24,384 bases of DNA from Richelia sp. UBA3308 (GTDB lineage Bacteria; Cyanobacteriota; Cyanobacteriia; Cyanobacteriales; Nostocaceae). The notes beneath the pieces were generated by a model. It was not told where the DNA came from, searched no databases, and worked only from the letters and a program-made list of their open reading frames with translations. Within the stretch, counting starts at the first letter, position 1, and every line of letters starts with the position of its first letter. Positions 6,849-15,318 of this stretch are shown here, in pieces. Both the position numbers and the translations under genes were made by a program. The stretch lies in contig DESS01000366.1 of NCBI GenBank assembly GCA_002361335.1, forward strand, positions 3,891 through 28,274, written 5' to 3'.

Positions 6849-9146
6849 TCATAGACGATCGCGATATCTATAAATAATTATTAAACATCCTGTAGTTGTC
6901 AAAAATGTTAATATTGCTGGGACAAGTGGCAACCACAAACCTTTAATAAATACAAAAAAACAAACTCCGTATATCACTACACTAGTAACTAAAGTTGCAC
7001 CACCGAGCCAACGTAACGAAGGAATCTGTAAAGCTAAAATTCCTCCTACGCAACTCCAACTCCAAATCCATAAGATTTCTCCCCAAAGTGGTATTGCTGA
7101 TAATAAAGGTCTTTTATCTAACACTGCATTTAATATCTGACTCACCATTTGAGCGTGTAGTATTGCTCCTGGCATATATTGTTCGGATCTTGGTAATATC
7201 TCGCTGTAAGGCGTGCGAAAATGGTCGCTAGAACTGGGAGTAATTACACCAATAATAATTACTTTGTCTTTTATCTGTTGGGCACTGACTTTACCTCTTA
7301 AAACATCTTCGAGGTAAACGATATCGATAATTTGATTGGGAGAATGAATTGATCGATAATTAATTAATACCTGATTTCCCCAAGTATCTGCTTTTTGATA
7401 GCCACCATTACCAGAGCGTAAGCGTGAAAAAACAACGTCACCTAAGTGCCAATTTCCTTGTTTAAATAATGGTTCAATTCCTTCGTATTTTAAATAATGT
7501 AACGCTAATTGGAAACCGAAAGACCATGTTGTGGGACAATTGGACGTACCCGGTACATCCATTGATAAAATATAGCGGCGTAAAATACCATCATTATCTG
7601 GTAAAACGTTGCTAAAACCAAGACGTTGTTCTTTTATTTCCGGCGGAGGTGCGATTCCCCGATATTTTCGTGAAGGCTCGCCTACATGACATATACCAAA
7701 AAAGTTATTACTTGTTGATAACCTAGTTTTCAATTCCTCAAACTCACCGTTTACCGGAAAATCCCGAAATATATCCAACCCTATTACTCGTGGTTGATGA
7801 GGCTCTAATTTTTGTAACAATTTGTGTAATGCACTATCGCTTAATGACCCTTTTCTGTTTTGCTGTTCTGGTAGTTGAAAATCTGTTTCTCTAATTCCTA
7901 CTACTAACAATCTTTCATCTGGCCCTTCATCCGGACGCGATCGCATGATTAAATCGTAAGCATATAGTGAGGATTTTTGCAAAAACCCCAGCCGTCGCAC
8001 TCCCATTACTAAACTTGTAATCAGTAAACTAGCTAATACTAATGTTCGCCAACTTTTCCAGGAGGTTTCAACTGATTGCTTCCATTCCAAGGGTTTGATT
8101 GTAGGATGCTCGCATATTATGGGTAGCCAACTGGCACCGGGATATTCTGCTTCTAAGCCTTGTAATTTTTCTCTTGCTGTACGAACTGCATTATATATAG
8201 ATTTTCCCCCAGAAAAAGTTGTGAGAAAATACTTTAAGAATTGTTGAGCAACAAAATCCGGTACAGGCTCCTTCATGACAATTATTTGTCCAATATGCAA
8301 ATCCTGTAACTCGGCAACCAATCCCAATCCATCGCAAGAGTTAAAAATTGCCAACTGCAAACCGTTGTTAACGGCATTTCTCAAAGCATACCGAAGTTCT
8401 GCAATTGTTAAACTATCTTCACTATTAATGTATATCCTACCTGTATTGCCTTCAGTCTGACTGTGCCCTGCAAAAAATAGAATGTTCCAATTTTGATTCC
8501 ATAGCTGCTCGTTTATATCTTGTCGTCGAGGCTGCACTAAGAAAGTTGTGTCAGCATTGCTTAAATTTTCTAATAACTGTCTATCTTGTCTTACATCAAT
8601 TCCATTACTATGACCTAAAATCGCTAAAATTTTGATTTTACTTCTAGAGATAGATGTCTGCGGTCTCGATATCTGTTCTAAATTATAAGCACTTAAAGTG
8701 ACTTCAGCTTTGGGATAATCGCGATCGATTAAATCCCACAAATGCCAAGGAAGTTTTTTAAGCAGCAGATTCTGTGTACTAATCAATACTCGTATTTCAT
8801 CTGATGGCATCAAATATTTCAGCCATTTTTCACGAATTGGGCGAAACGACTCGCACAACAACCATTGATTTAAATAATCGCGTAATTCGCAGCCTTTCTG
8901 ATAACAATCTTGCCTTTCTTTATCTCGGGAACCATAAACAATTTTATTAACTTTGATGCGGGTAAATTGACTCAAATTTCCATACATGGAGTACCACCGA
9001 TCAATTGCACTCACCATTTGTGGCATGGCAGGTAAACTACAAGCAACTTCTATAATTGGGCGTGCGCCTTCGCTACCAATTTCCAGCCTCACCCGCACTC
9101 CTGCTTCTAAATCACCATCGAGTTTTAGTACAACTAATTTTCTCAT
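6849..9146 (-). CDS. CHAT-CHASE2 membrane protein (caspase-like protease fused to periplasmic sensor)
   Basis: 765 aa from the ATG at 9146 (a TTG codon directly precedes it). Residues about 1-160 form an N-terminal module of unnamed type. A CHAT (caspase-HetF-associated) peptidase domain spans about 165-350, with the expected catalytic His in ILFFAGHS (H228) and Cys in AIFNSCDG (C271). A first transmembrane helix lies at about 366-383. A CHASE2 sensory domain follows (about 392-680, from LYAYDLIMRSRP and LLVVGI onward). Three C-terminal helices lie near 688-708, 713-732 and 737-760. This topology places CHAT in the cytoplasm and CHASE2 in the periplasm. No kinase or cyclase output is present, so the output would be the CHAT domain. 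It is 23 nt downstream of the FHA-reductase gene and probably co-transcribed with it. Confidence 0.9.
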   Translation of the reverse strand: MRKLVVLKLDGDLEAGVRVRLEIGSEGARPIIEVACSLPAMPQMVSAIDRWYSMYGNLSQFTRIKVNKIVYGSRDKERQDCYQKGCELRDYLNQWLLCESFRPIREKWLKYLMPSDEIRVLISTQNLLLKKLPWHLWDLIDRDYPKAEVTLSAYNLEQISRPQTSISRSKIKILAILGHSNGIDVRQDRQLLENLSNADTTFLVQPRRQDINEQLWNQNWNILFFAGHSQTEGNTGRIYINSEDSLTIAELRYALRNAVNNGLQLAIFNSCDGLGLVAELQDLHIGQIIVMKEPVPDFVAQQFLKYFLTTFSGGKSIYNAVRTAREKLQGLEAEYPGASWLPIICEHPTIKPLEWKQSVETSWKSWRTLVLASLLITSLVMGVRRLGFLQKSSLYAYDLIMRSRPDEGPDERLLVVGIRETDFQLPEQQNRKGSLSDSALHKLLQKLEPHQPRVIGLDIFRDFPVNGEFEELKTRLSTSNNFFGICHVGEPSRKYRGIAPPPEIKEQRLGFSNVLPDNDGILRRYILSMDVPGTSNCPTTWSFGFQLALHYLKYEGIEPLFKQGNWHLGDVVFSRLRSGNGGYQKADTWGNQVLINYRSIHSPNQIIDIVYLEDVLRGKVSAQQIKDKVIIIGVITPSSSDHFRTPYSEILPRSEQYMPGAILHAQMVSQILNAVLDKRPLLSAIPLWGEILWIWSWSCVGGILALQIPSLRWLGGATLVTSVVIYGVCFFVFIKGLWLPLVPAILTFLTTTGCLIIIYRYRDRL

Positions 9147-9169
9147 CAAAAACTCTGCTCGAAAAAATA

Positions 9170-10621
9170 TTACCCTTCAATTACCACATCTCCAACAGCT
9201 CTAGCAACACAGGTAAGAACAAAATCATCTTCGCAGCCGAAGTCTTTTTCATAACTAACTTCACCAGAAATTTTACGTAACTTACACTGTCCGCATACTC
9301 CCATTTGACAAGCATAGGGTAATCTAATGGCTTCTCTTTGAGCGGCTTCTAAAATAGTCTCATTAGCATCGCAAACTACCTCTTGTTGGGACTTTCTAAA
9401 AACTACAACCGGATTTTCAGTAGAAGATTTGTTCTCCGATGTTAAAACAGGTTGGGGATTTTTCGATAAACCAAAACTTTCTTGATAATAATTGTGCATG
9501 GGGAATTTTAGTTGTTCAAGCATGTTTTGAAGGCTTTCAAGAAAACCTGCAGAGCCACAACTATAAACAATGCGTTCCCCAAAATCGGGAGCGATTTCCA
9601 ATAACATTGTCTCATTCAATCTGCCTGTATACCCAGACCAATTTGAATCAAATTCTTCAGTAGTTAAAGTAATAGCTAAGTGAAAATTAGAATATCTTAA
9701 GGCCATTAATTGTAACTCTTGGCAAAAAATGATATCTTCTTGGCTACGGGCGCTATATATAAAAATGATGTCATAATCGGTTTTTGTGTCGCAAAGCCAA
9801 CGAGACATAGACATTAAGGGTGTAATACCGCTACCAGCACTAATAAATAAAAGTTTTTGGTGAGAATTATCAAAACAAGTAAAATCGCCCATTGGGGGAC
9901 TAATTTTAAGTTTATTTCCAACTGTAAAGTTATCGTGCAACCAATTGGAAACTAAACCTGGAGGTGAGTCGGGTTGATTTAATGATGGAGAAACACGTTT
10001 AACGGTGATTTCTAAATTATAAGGTCGTGAGGGGCTTGAGGAAATAGAGTAAGCACGTTTAAAAGGTTTGCCATCAATTTCCAAATCCAGCATTACAAAT
10101 TGTCCTGGTTTGTAATTAAATGATGCATCATTAAATAAAATGGGCGGCTCTGCAACTAAGGAAAAAGTTTTGACATTATGTGTTTCTTCAATAACTTTAG
10201 TACATTTAACTATAAATTCTTTGGGCTGATGGTGTAGATTTAGAGTTGGAGTCGGAGTCATTACGGTTTCTTGCTTGAAAAAAGACTCGCTGTCTAATTC
10301 CGAGTTTGTTTCTTCAGATTCAAACAAAACAAAAAAATCGCCAATCCGAATCACATCACCTTCTTGTAATAGAATACTTTGATTTACCATCAAAGCCTGA
10401 TTGTTAACACGAGAACCATCGGTGCTGGCAAGGTCAATATAATAATATTTTTGATCTTGATAAAATATAATACCATGTACGCGACTGACTTCAGGACTAT
10501 TGAGAATAAAATCGCAATTTGGATTTCTGCCAATTAAACACTTAGGTAGAGTTTTTTCAATCGGTATAATAGTTTTTTCCCCGAAGGTGCCTGCTATATA
10601 ATTAAAGGCTGTAATTTTCAT
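9170..10621 (-). CDS. FHA domain - flavin reductase - [2Fe-2S] ferredoxin fusion
   Basis: 483 aa from the ATG at 10621. FHA domain at about 28-101: GR (31-32), SRVH (46-49, the pThr-binding Ser and His), N73. FNR-like domain at about 135-385: RAYSISSS for FAD binding (R189-S192), SAGSGITP for NAD(P)H (262-269), and YSCGSAGF (354-361). C-terminal plant-type ferredoxin at about 405-483 with cysteines C438, C443, C446 (C-x4-C-x2-C) and C471. The reductase-ferredoxin half resembles HCP reductase/NADH oxidoreductases that pass electrons from NAD(P)H through flavin to a [2Fe-2S] centre. The FHA domain adds recognition of phosphothreonine partners. The in-frame extension to a TTG at 10753 is rejected because a promoter overlaps it. 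It ends 23 nt before the CHAT-CHASE2 start. Confidence 0.92.
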   Translation of the reverse strand: MKITAFNYIAGTFGEKTIIPIEKTLPKCLIGRNPNCDFILNSPEVSRVHGIIFYQDQKYYYIDLASTDGSRVNNQALMVNQSILLQEGDVIRIGDFFVLFESEETNSELDSESFFKQETVMTPTPTLNLHHQPKEFIVKCTKVIEETHNVKTFSLVAEPPILFNDASFNYKPGQFVMLDLEIDGKPFKRAYSISSSPSRPYNLEITVKRVSPSLNQPDSPPGLVSNWLHDNFTVGNKLKISPPMGDFTCFDNSHQKLLFISAGSGITPLMSMSRWLCDTKTDYDIIFIYSARSQEDIIFCQELQLMALRYSNFHLAITLTTEEFDSNWSGYTGRLNETMLLEIAPDFGERIVYSCGSAGFLESLQNMLEQLKFPMHNYYQESFGLSKNPQPVLTSENKSSTENPVVVFRKSQQEVVCDANETILEAAQREAIRLPYACQMGVCGQCKLRKISGEVSYEKDFGCEDDFVLTCVARAVGDVVIEG

Positions 10622-10758
10622 GATTGTACTATTATTATTGTTTTCGCTGTCTTCAAATTTCAAAGGGAGGAAATAGCCCTTAATCGCAATAATAAATTCA
10701 GCACTTTTGCGGTATATTCCGTAAATGCCGATCGAATAATTTGTAAAAGTCAACTCGA

Positions 10759-10764
10759 ATTATA
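10759..10764 (-). promoter_or_regulatory. Extended -10 promoter of the FHA/CHAT operon
   Basis: On the minus strand TGC-TATAAT (extended -10, with the hexamer at 10764-10759) lies in AT-rich DNA upstream of the FHA fusion gene; no good -35 is seen. Transcription would start near 10752, giving a leader of about 130 nt to the ATG at 10621. It lies after the Fe-S protein gene, so the FHA and CHAT genes can be transcribed independently of it. Confidence 0.45.
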
Positions 10765-10821
10765 GCAAGCAATTAATGCTCCCATACATAATAAATTTGG
10801 GAGCTTTTAGATCCCCCATTA

Positions 10822-10840
10822 TCCCCCTTTTTAAGGGGGA
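10822..10840. repeat. TCCCCCTT/AAGGGGGA hairpin
   Basis: An 8-bp perfect stem (10822-10829 / 10833-10840) with a TTT loop, embedded in further C-runs. It sits in the gap between the Fe-S membrane protein stop and the promoter of the FHA gene. Without a T-tract on the minus strand it is a weak terminator at best, but it may reduce read-through. Confidence 0.6.
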
Positions 10841-10864
10841 CTTTAACTCCCTTTTTTAAACTTG

Positions 10865-12538
10865 TTAATTTCGTTTATCCCTAATTAATGTTGGTAAGTC
10901 AGCTTCTGTTGATTCATCGGAATAATTAGGATAATTTATCCCAGTTGGAACGATTTTTGTTTGAGGTTTATTTTGATATAACAAGTGAGGTATTTCGCTA
11001 CTTAATTCGGATAATATCGCATAATGCTCCTCTTCTTTTAAACCCAAATGAGAGCGTATTTCTTGGAGAGCTTGTAAACTATGGGCAGATGTGAAATTTC
11101 CTTGGAATAAACCATCTTTTAATATTGCTTTGTAAATTTTCAAGCATTCTTTTTGTCTAAACTTAGGTAGAACTGAAGCAAGTAAAAATAGTTCATCGGA
11201 TGTCAAATCATTCAAAGAACGTTGATTTAGAAATGAAGATACATCGATTGGTAACTTTTCAAGTTGACGGCGAAAACTATGAGCTAAACTATCTTTATTG
11301 TACTTTTCTTCACTGCGATTCCAAGTCCTAACTAACCAAACAGCACTGACTAATACTACAAACCCATTGAATAAGAATTGTGCCACAAAAGGTAATCTGA
11401 GAATTTCTGGACGACCTCCAAAAATAAAAAAGCAATTAAAAGCAATAAAAGTACACAGCGAAAAAATTCGATGTAAAATCTGTTTATAACTAATAAGAGG
11501 ATACTTTCGTTTCAAATAACCAGTATAAAGTTTTTCTAATTTGCGACAAATCCAATAAATTATTGTTACACCCACAACAAAAGTTAAGGGAACGGCAAAA
11601 ATTTTAGGTATATTAATCCCTTGGTTGGCAATATAAAAACCCGGTTTCCAAAGCGTTCCTAATTGATTTTCTTCATGAACCCAAGCCCCAGAAAAGTAAT
11701 AATCAAAATTCCCTGCATACAATCGATAGTAAACAAAATAGCTAATTACTAATCCTAAATAACCATATTGAACAAATTTCCTACCTGGTTTCTGTAAATT
11801 CTCCCAATAAGCTTTTTCTGCATCGATATCAAAACAAGCGGATTTACAACCAACACAAGCACTTATTTCTTGACCACTTGTTTGATCTACAGTTCTACAC
11901 ATAGACTGAGTAATACTCCGAGGAGGTGCAAGATAAGCATTACTTCCTAGTAAACTTCGTGGCCCCGTAAATATCATTTGTACAATCCCAAATGGACAAA
12001 CATAATGACACCAACTACGACCACCATAGAGAAAAACGATTGTAATTGCTGATAATATTGTCGTAATCAAAAGTATAGCTAAAGCCAACCGATCCGAATT
12101 GACAAACAAAATCCGCGAATTTAATCCAATAAATAACAGAGTAAATTGTAAATAAAAATGGTTCCTAACTAACCAACGGTTTTTATCAATATTCAGTAAT
12201 GGTTTTAATCCTAAAGCCCGAGGAATTTGGGATAAAAAATACAGGGGACAAATCCGCCGCCAAGTTTCATGACCAAAAATTAATAAAATCATAATCGCAC
12301 TAGGAATAACCATTCCCCAAAAAACTCGCGCTCCGATGGGATAAGGAAATTCTTGAAGATATTCTCCTTGTACTAAAACAGGTTGTAGAGAATCACGAAA
12401 GGGAGAAAATAAGTTATTTGGATCTGTCCAATTATGGCTGATGGGGTCATAAAACAAAGAAAAAATTAAAATCAACCATCCAATGACAATTATCCATCGA
12501 ATAGCGTGCATTTTTGGTTCTGGAACTTTGTTTAACAT
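10865..12538 (-). CDS. Polytopic NapH/NosR-like 4Fe-4S membrane protein with extra C-terminal domain
   Basis: 557 aa. Hydrophobic helices lie near 12-30, 68-89, 126-146, 150-171, 256-274, 312-330 and 360-410. Two Cys-Pro motifs at membrane edges, RRICPLYF (C97-P98) and WCHYVCPFG (C177, C181-P182), are characteristic of NapH/NosR/CcoG-type electron-transfer proteins. A cytoplasmic cluster motif follows (C214, then C228-x2-C231-x3-C235). The C-terminal region (about 420-540, with TSDELFLLASVLPKFRQKEC and LGLKEEEHYAILSEL) is a soluble helical domain I do not recognise. Likely role: passing electrons across or along the membrane. Its neighbour encodes a flavin-[2Fe-2S] reductase, an obvious candidate partner. 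The start is the ATG at 12538. Confidence 0.82.
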   Translation of the reverse strand: MLNKVPEPKMHAIRWIIVIGWLILIFSLFYDPISHNWTDPNNLFSPFRDSLQPVLVQGEYLQEFPYPIGARVFWGMVIPSAIMILLIFGHETWRRICPLYFLSQIPRALGLKPLLNIDKNRWLVRNHFYLQFTLLFIGLNSRILFVNSDRLALAILLITTILSAITIVFLYGGRSWCHYVCPFGIVQMIFTGPRSLLGSNAYLAPPRSITQSMCRTVDQTSGQEISACVGCKSACFDIDAEKAYWENLQKPGRKFVQYGYLGLVISYFVYYRLYAGNFDYYFSGAWVHEENQLGTLWKPGFYIANQGINIPKIFAVPLTFVVGVTIIYWICRKLEKLYTGYLKRKYPLISYKQILHRIFSLCTFIAFNCFFIFGGRPEILRLPFVAQFLFNGFVVLVSAVWLVRTWNRSEEKYNKDSLAHSFRRQLEKLPIDVSSFLNQRSLNDLTSDELFLLASVLPKFRQKECLKIYKAILKDGLFQGNFTSAHSLQALQEIRSHLGLKEEEHYAILSELSSEIPHLLYQNKPQTKIVPTGINYPNYSDESTEADLPTLIRDKRN

Positions 12539-13163
12539 TGATAATACCTCGAAAGCGCTAGAAAGATGGGAAAAACAAAATATACGGCTGTTTAATCTTC
12601 AGATAATGGGCGCTACTAGCAACTCACCTGCAGTACTATTTGGTTACACTCCGTCAACATTGGCTAATTTGTCCCATTAACTATATATATGAAGCAAATT
12701 TTGACTTATGCAGTTAATCTGAAAATATTTTTCTGTTTTAAACCAGTAGTAGTTTTGTATTGAACGCCTTATGAATTAATATCCCCCATTACCCACCCTA
12801 CTGGTATGATATTTAACCTCTATGAGATTATAGAAGCCTCTTGAATCGGAATAACTGATAACCTGCGGGTTGTACTAAATTTTTACTACGTCTGTGAAGC
12901 AGGAATTTCGCAAAATATCAGAAAAAATTATTTACAACAATGTGCGAAAAACCTCTTTGTTAATCGTAGTAACTAAATAAGGCAAATCATATGAGGATAA
13001 AAAACAGTCTATCTACAGATACCATTCTTAAAGCTGAAGCGGAATAATAAGATACGGAAGTGTATTTTCATTACAGTCACAAACTCTCGCAGGAGCAAAA
13101 AAGGCGGGTATTTTAATACGTCACGCCTTGAAGGTAAAGTAAAACATTTTCGTAGATCTTTTT
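12539..13163. promoter_or_regulatory. Divergent intergenic region (Fe-S protein / sigma-like gene)
   Basis: 625 nt, AT-rich, between two divergent genes, so it must hold both promoters. No protein of credible length was found. A plus-strand frame reaching 12680 (ending in TPSTLANLSH) resembles nothing I know and starts inside the Fe-S gene. Visible elements are the 15-nt sequence AATAAGATACGGAAG (13046-13060, repeated at 5529) and a hairpin at 13101-13129 (AAGGCG/CGCCTT enclosing GTATT-TT-AATAC) in the probable leader of the sigma-like gene. Confidence 0.5.
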
Positions 13164-13814
13164 ATGAATGAGATAGATTTATTACTCCGCGAGCTGATTG
13201 AAACTGCGTGTAATCATCCACCCAGAAGTTTGGAGCGTCAGCAAGTTTTGGCAATGGTATATCTAATAGTAATGAAATCTGGCAAGCTTTGGAAGGAGCA
13301 TACATCGTACTATAATGATGCTCTCCAAGAAATGTGGGAATATTGTTGCGAGCATCCTGAAGAATATAATCCCGATATTAAAAGTCCGATTGTTTGGCTT
13401 GATGATGAACTGAAAAAGCGATTGAGGAGAATGCGAGATGGTAAAAATAGACAGACGCGACGGATTCTTACAGCTATACAAACAGAACAAGGAATTACAA
13501 CTAACCCCGTAGATAATGTCGCAGCCCCCCCAGATATTCAATCAGTCATGGATATTTGGGAAAAGACGATCTTATGGGTTAAAAATGATTCAGACGAACG
13601 ATTACGCAATATTTGCTTCCGTAAACGTCCCGAAATTAACGCTCAAGCTTTAATTTTACGACGACTTCCTCCAGATACGCCTTCTTGGCAAACTATTGCC
13701 GCAGAATTTAAACTAAATCCACAAGAGGCAAAAGATTTACCCAAGTTTTATAACCGTAAATGCTTGCCTCTGTTACGGGAATTCGGTTTATCCCAAGGTT
13801 ATATTGAACAATAA
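13164..13814 (+). CDS. Sigma-70-like (ECF-like) protein
   Basis: 216 aa, soluble. Residues about 5-110 are helical with a region-2-like feel (YYNDALQEMWEYCCEHPEEY, then SPIVWLDDELKKRLRRMRDG). The C-terminal part (ALILRRLPPDTPSWQTIAAE, followed by FKLNPQEAKDLPKFYNRKCL) looks like a sigma region 4 helix-turn-helix. Small sigma-like genes followed by a DUF1822 gene and linked to CHASE2/CHAT genes are known in cyanobacteria, which supports the call more than any single motif. It precedes the DUF1822 gene by 47 nt and is probably co-transcribed with it. No strong Shine-Dalgarno precedes the ATG. Whether it acts as a true sigma factor is not shown by sequence. Confidence 0.62.
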   Translation: MNEIDLLLRELIETACNHPPRSLERQQVLAMVYLIVMKSGKLWKEHTSYYNDALQEMWEYCCEHPEEYNPDIKSPIVWLDDELKKRLRRMRDGKNRQTRRILTAIQTEQGITTNPVDNVAAPPDIQSVMDIWEKTILWVKNDSDERLRNICFRKRPEINAQALILRRLPPDTPSWQTIAAEFKLNPQEAKDLPKFYNRKCLPLLREFGLSQGYIEQ

Positions 13815-13861
13815 GATATTGTTCCTGGCGGCACTAAACATACCTGAAAAACACAAGTGTC

Positions 13862-14785
13862 ATGAATAAAAATAACCAATTTCCAACTGTGGATTGGTCT
13901 ATTACGATACCATTAACATCAGAAATATTACAGATAGCGCGGCAATTTGCCAACGAACAGCCAACCGAAGAGAAAGCACAACAGGTTTATCTTAATACCC
14001 TTGCTGTATGTGCCGTTAATAATTACTTGCGTATTCTTGGTATTCCCACTGAGGTTACAGCAGGGGATAGTTGGAACTCTTCGGTACGTTTAGCTGAAGA
14101 TGTGGCAGATTTATGGGTAACTGGCAAAGGTAGTTTAGAATGTCGCCCTATTAAACCGGGGGCTTACAGTTGTTATATTCCTCCTTTGGTTGGAATTGAA
14201 AGGATTGCTTATGTAATAGTAGAAATTGATGAGCAGGCTCGAGAAGCAACATTGCGAGGATTTACGCCCCACTGTACTAGCGGCGATTTATCTCTAGATA
14301 ATTTACATTCACTGGAATTTTTTCTGGCCTACTTACATCAACTCACACCATTAGTAAACCTGAGTCAATGGTTAAAAAATGTTTTTGAAACTGGTTGGGA
14401 GACTATAGAAACAGTTTTAGGTAACCAAGGGATTGAGCCTGGTTTTGCTTTTAGAAGTAAATTGAAAGCAAGTGATTTGAAACGCTGCAAAGTTTTAAAA
14501 TTTGGAACGGTTGGTGAATTAGTCGCTTTGATTGTGACCATCACTCCAGAATCAGATGTAAATATTAACATTCTGATCGAACTTAAGCCAGCCTTAAGTC
14601 AAATATATTTACCCGCCAACTTGCAACTGATATTGCTCGATGAGTACTCAGAAGCAATAATCGATACAAAAACGACAGAATCCAATCAGCATATCCAGTT
14701 AGATTTGAGTGGCGAGCCGGGAGAGCGTTTTAGTATCAAGGTTATTTTAGGGGAGGTGAGTTTCAGGGAATATTTTATCGTTTAG
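13862..14785 (+). CDS. DUF1822 family protein
   Basis: 307 aa, soluble, with no signal peptide or membrane helix. The N-terminal half carries the DUF1822 pattern: QQVYLNTLAVCAVNNYLRIL (a short Ala/Asn-rich helix around residues 40-60), then DSWN and LWVTGKGSLECRPI, then YVIVEIDEQAREATLRGF. The function of DUF1822 is unknown. The gene is 47 nt after the sigma-like gene on the same strand and is followed by a strong intrinsic terminator at 14921-14964, so the two appear to form a bicistronic unit. It is divergent from the CHAT/FHA/Fe-S cluster. Confidence 0.82.
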   Translation: MNKNNQFPTVDWSITIPLTSEILQIARQFANEQPTEEKAQQVYLNTLAVCAVNNYLRILGIPTEVTAGDSWNSSVRLAEDVADLWVTGKGSLECRPIKPGAYSCYIPPLVGIERIAYVIVEIDEQAREATLRGFTPHCTSGDLSLDNLHSLEFFLAYLHQLTPLVNLSQWLKNVFETGWETIETVLGNQGIEPGFAFRSKLKASDLKRCKVLKFGTVGELVALIVTITPESDVNINILIELKPALSQIYLPANLQLILLDEYSEAIIDTKTTESNQHIQLDLSGEPGERFSIKVILGEVSFREYFIV

Positions 14786-14920
14786 GAAGCATTTGTAAAT
14801 GATTGTTTATACAGAAAAATTCAAATTTAAACTCAAACTCAAAATTGCAAAGCATTGCTAGTAGTTCACCATAGATAAAATACGCGGGGTTAATTGTACT
14901 CCTGGGAAAAATTATCTAGA

Positions 14921-14964
14921 GACGGCGTGCACCAGGGCGTGCACGCCGTCTTTACATTTTTTTT
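14921..14964 (+). terminator. Intrinsic terminator after DUF1822
   Basis: GACGGCGTGCAC (14921-14932) pairs perfectly with GTGCACGCCGTC (14939-14950), a 12-bp GC-rich stem with a 6-nt loop. It is followed by TTTACATTTTTTTT. It ends the sigma-like/DUF1822 unit and also separates it from the convergent gene that ends at 14971. Confidence 0.9.
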
Positions 14965-14970
14965 GTAAAT

Positions 14971-15318
14971 TTACTCTTTAATAACGGATAAAGTAGCAGA
15001 ATATTGATTTTGTTTACCTTCAATTACTTTAAATTTCATTAATCCTTGCCACAAAATATTCTCTTCATCTTTTAATCTCCATATACTCCAGTTCGTCCAT
15101 GAATTTACACCCTCAGAAATTTTTTCCCAACCCGCATTTTGCATTTTTTGGGCGTAATATTCGCTGAGTTCGTAAGTATTTATTTCCGATTCAAGATTCG
15201 CTACTAACATTGAACCATCTAGATTAAAATTACCGATGGGTTGTTGAGTTAATTTAGTATTTAAGGGGAGAGTGAAAAAATTTTCTATACAATGATTATG
15301 TATTTGTTTAACATTCAT
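14971..15318 (-). CDS. Small conserved-looking hypothetical protein
   Basis: 115 aa, not recognised. No signal peptide or membrane segment. The second half has a regular aromatic pattern (YYAQKMQNAGWEKISE, SWTNWSIWRL, ILWQGLMKFKV, YSATLSVI) suggesting a small alpha/beta fold, and the composition looks like a real protein. The ATG at 15318 begins MNVKQIHNHCIEN. It converges with the DUF1822 gene across the 14921-14964 terminator and is probably monocistronic. Confidence 0.6.
   Translation of the reverse strand: MNVKQIHNHCIENFFTLPLNTKLTQQPIGNFNLDGSMLVANLESEINTYELSEYYAQKMQNAGWEKISEGVNSWTNWSIWRLKDEENILWQGLMKFKVIEGKQNQYSATLSVIKE

Noticed and set aside
10622..10753. 44-residue N-terminal extension of the FHA fusion from a TTG codon
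   Set aside because: Composition is unlike a domain, it starts with TTG, and an extended -10 promoter lies immediately upstream, so its start codon would sit at the transcription start.
12483..12680. 65-aa plus-strand frame ending TPSTLANLSH
   Set aside because: Begins inside the Fe-S protein gene antisense; no recognisable family, no ribosome binding site.
12991..13047. 18-codon frame MRIKNSLSTDTILKAEAE upstream of the sigma-like gene
   Set aside because: Too short and no Shine-Dalgarno; may be chance, although a leader peptide cannot be excluded.
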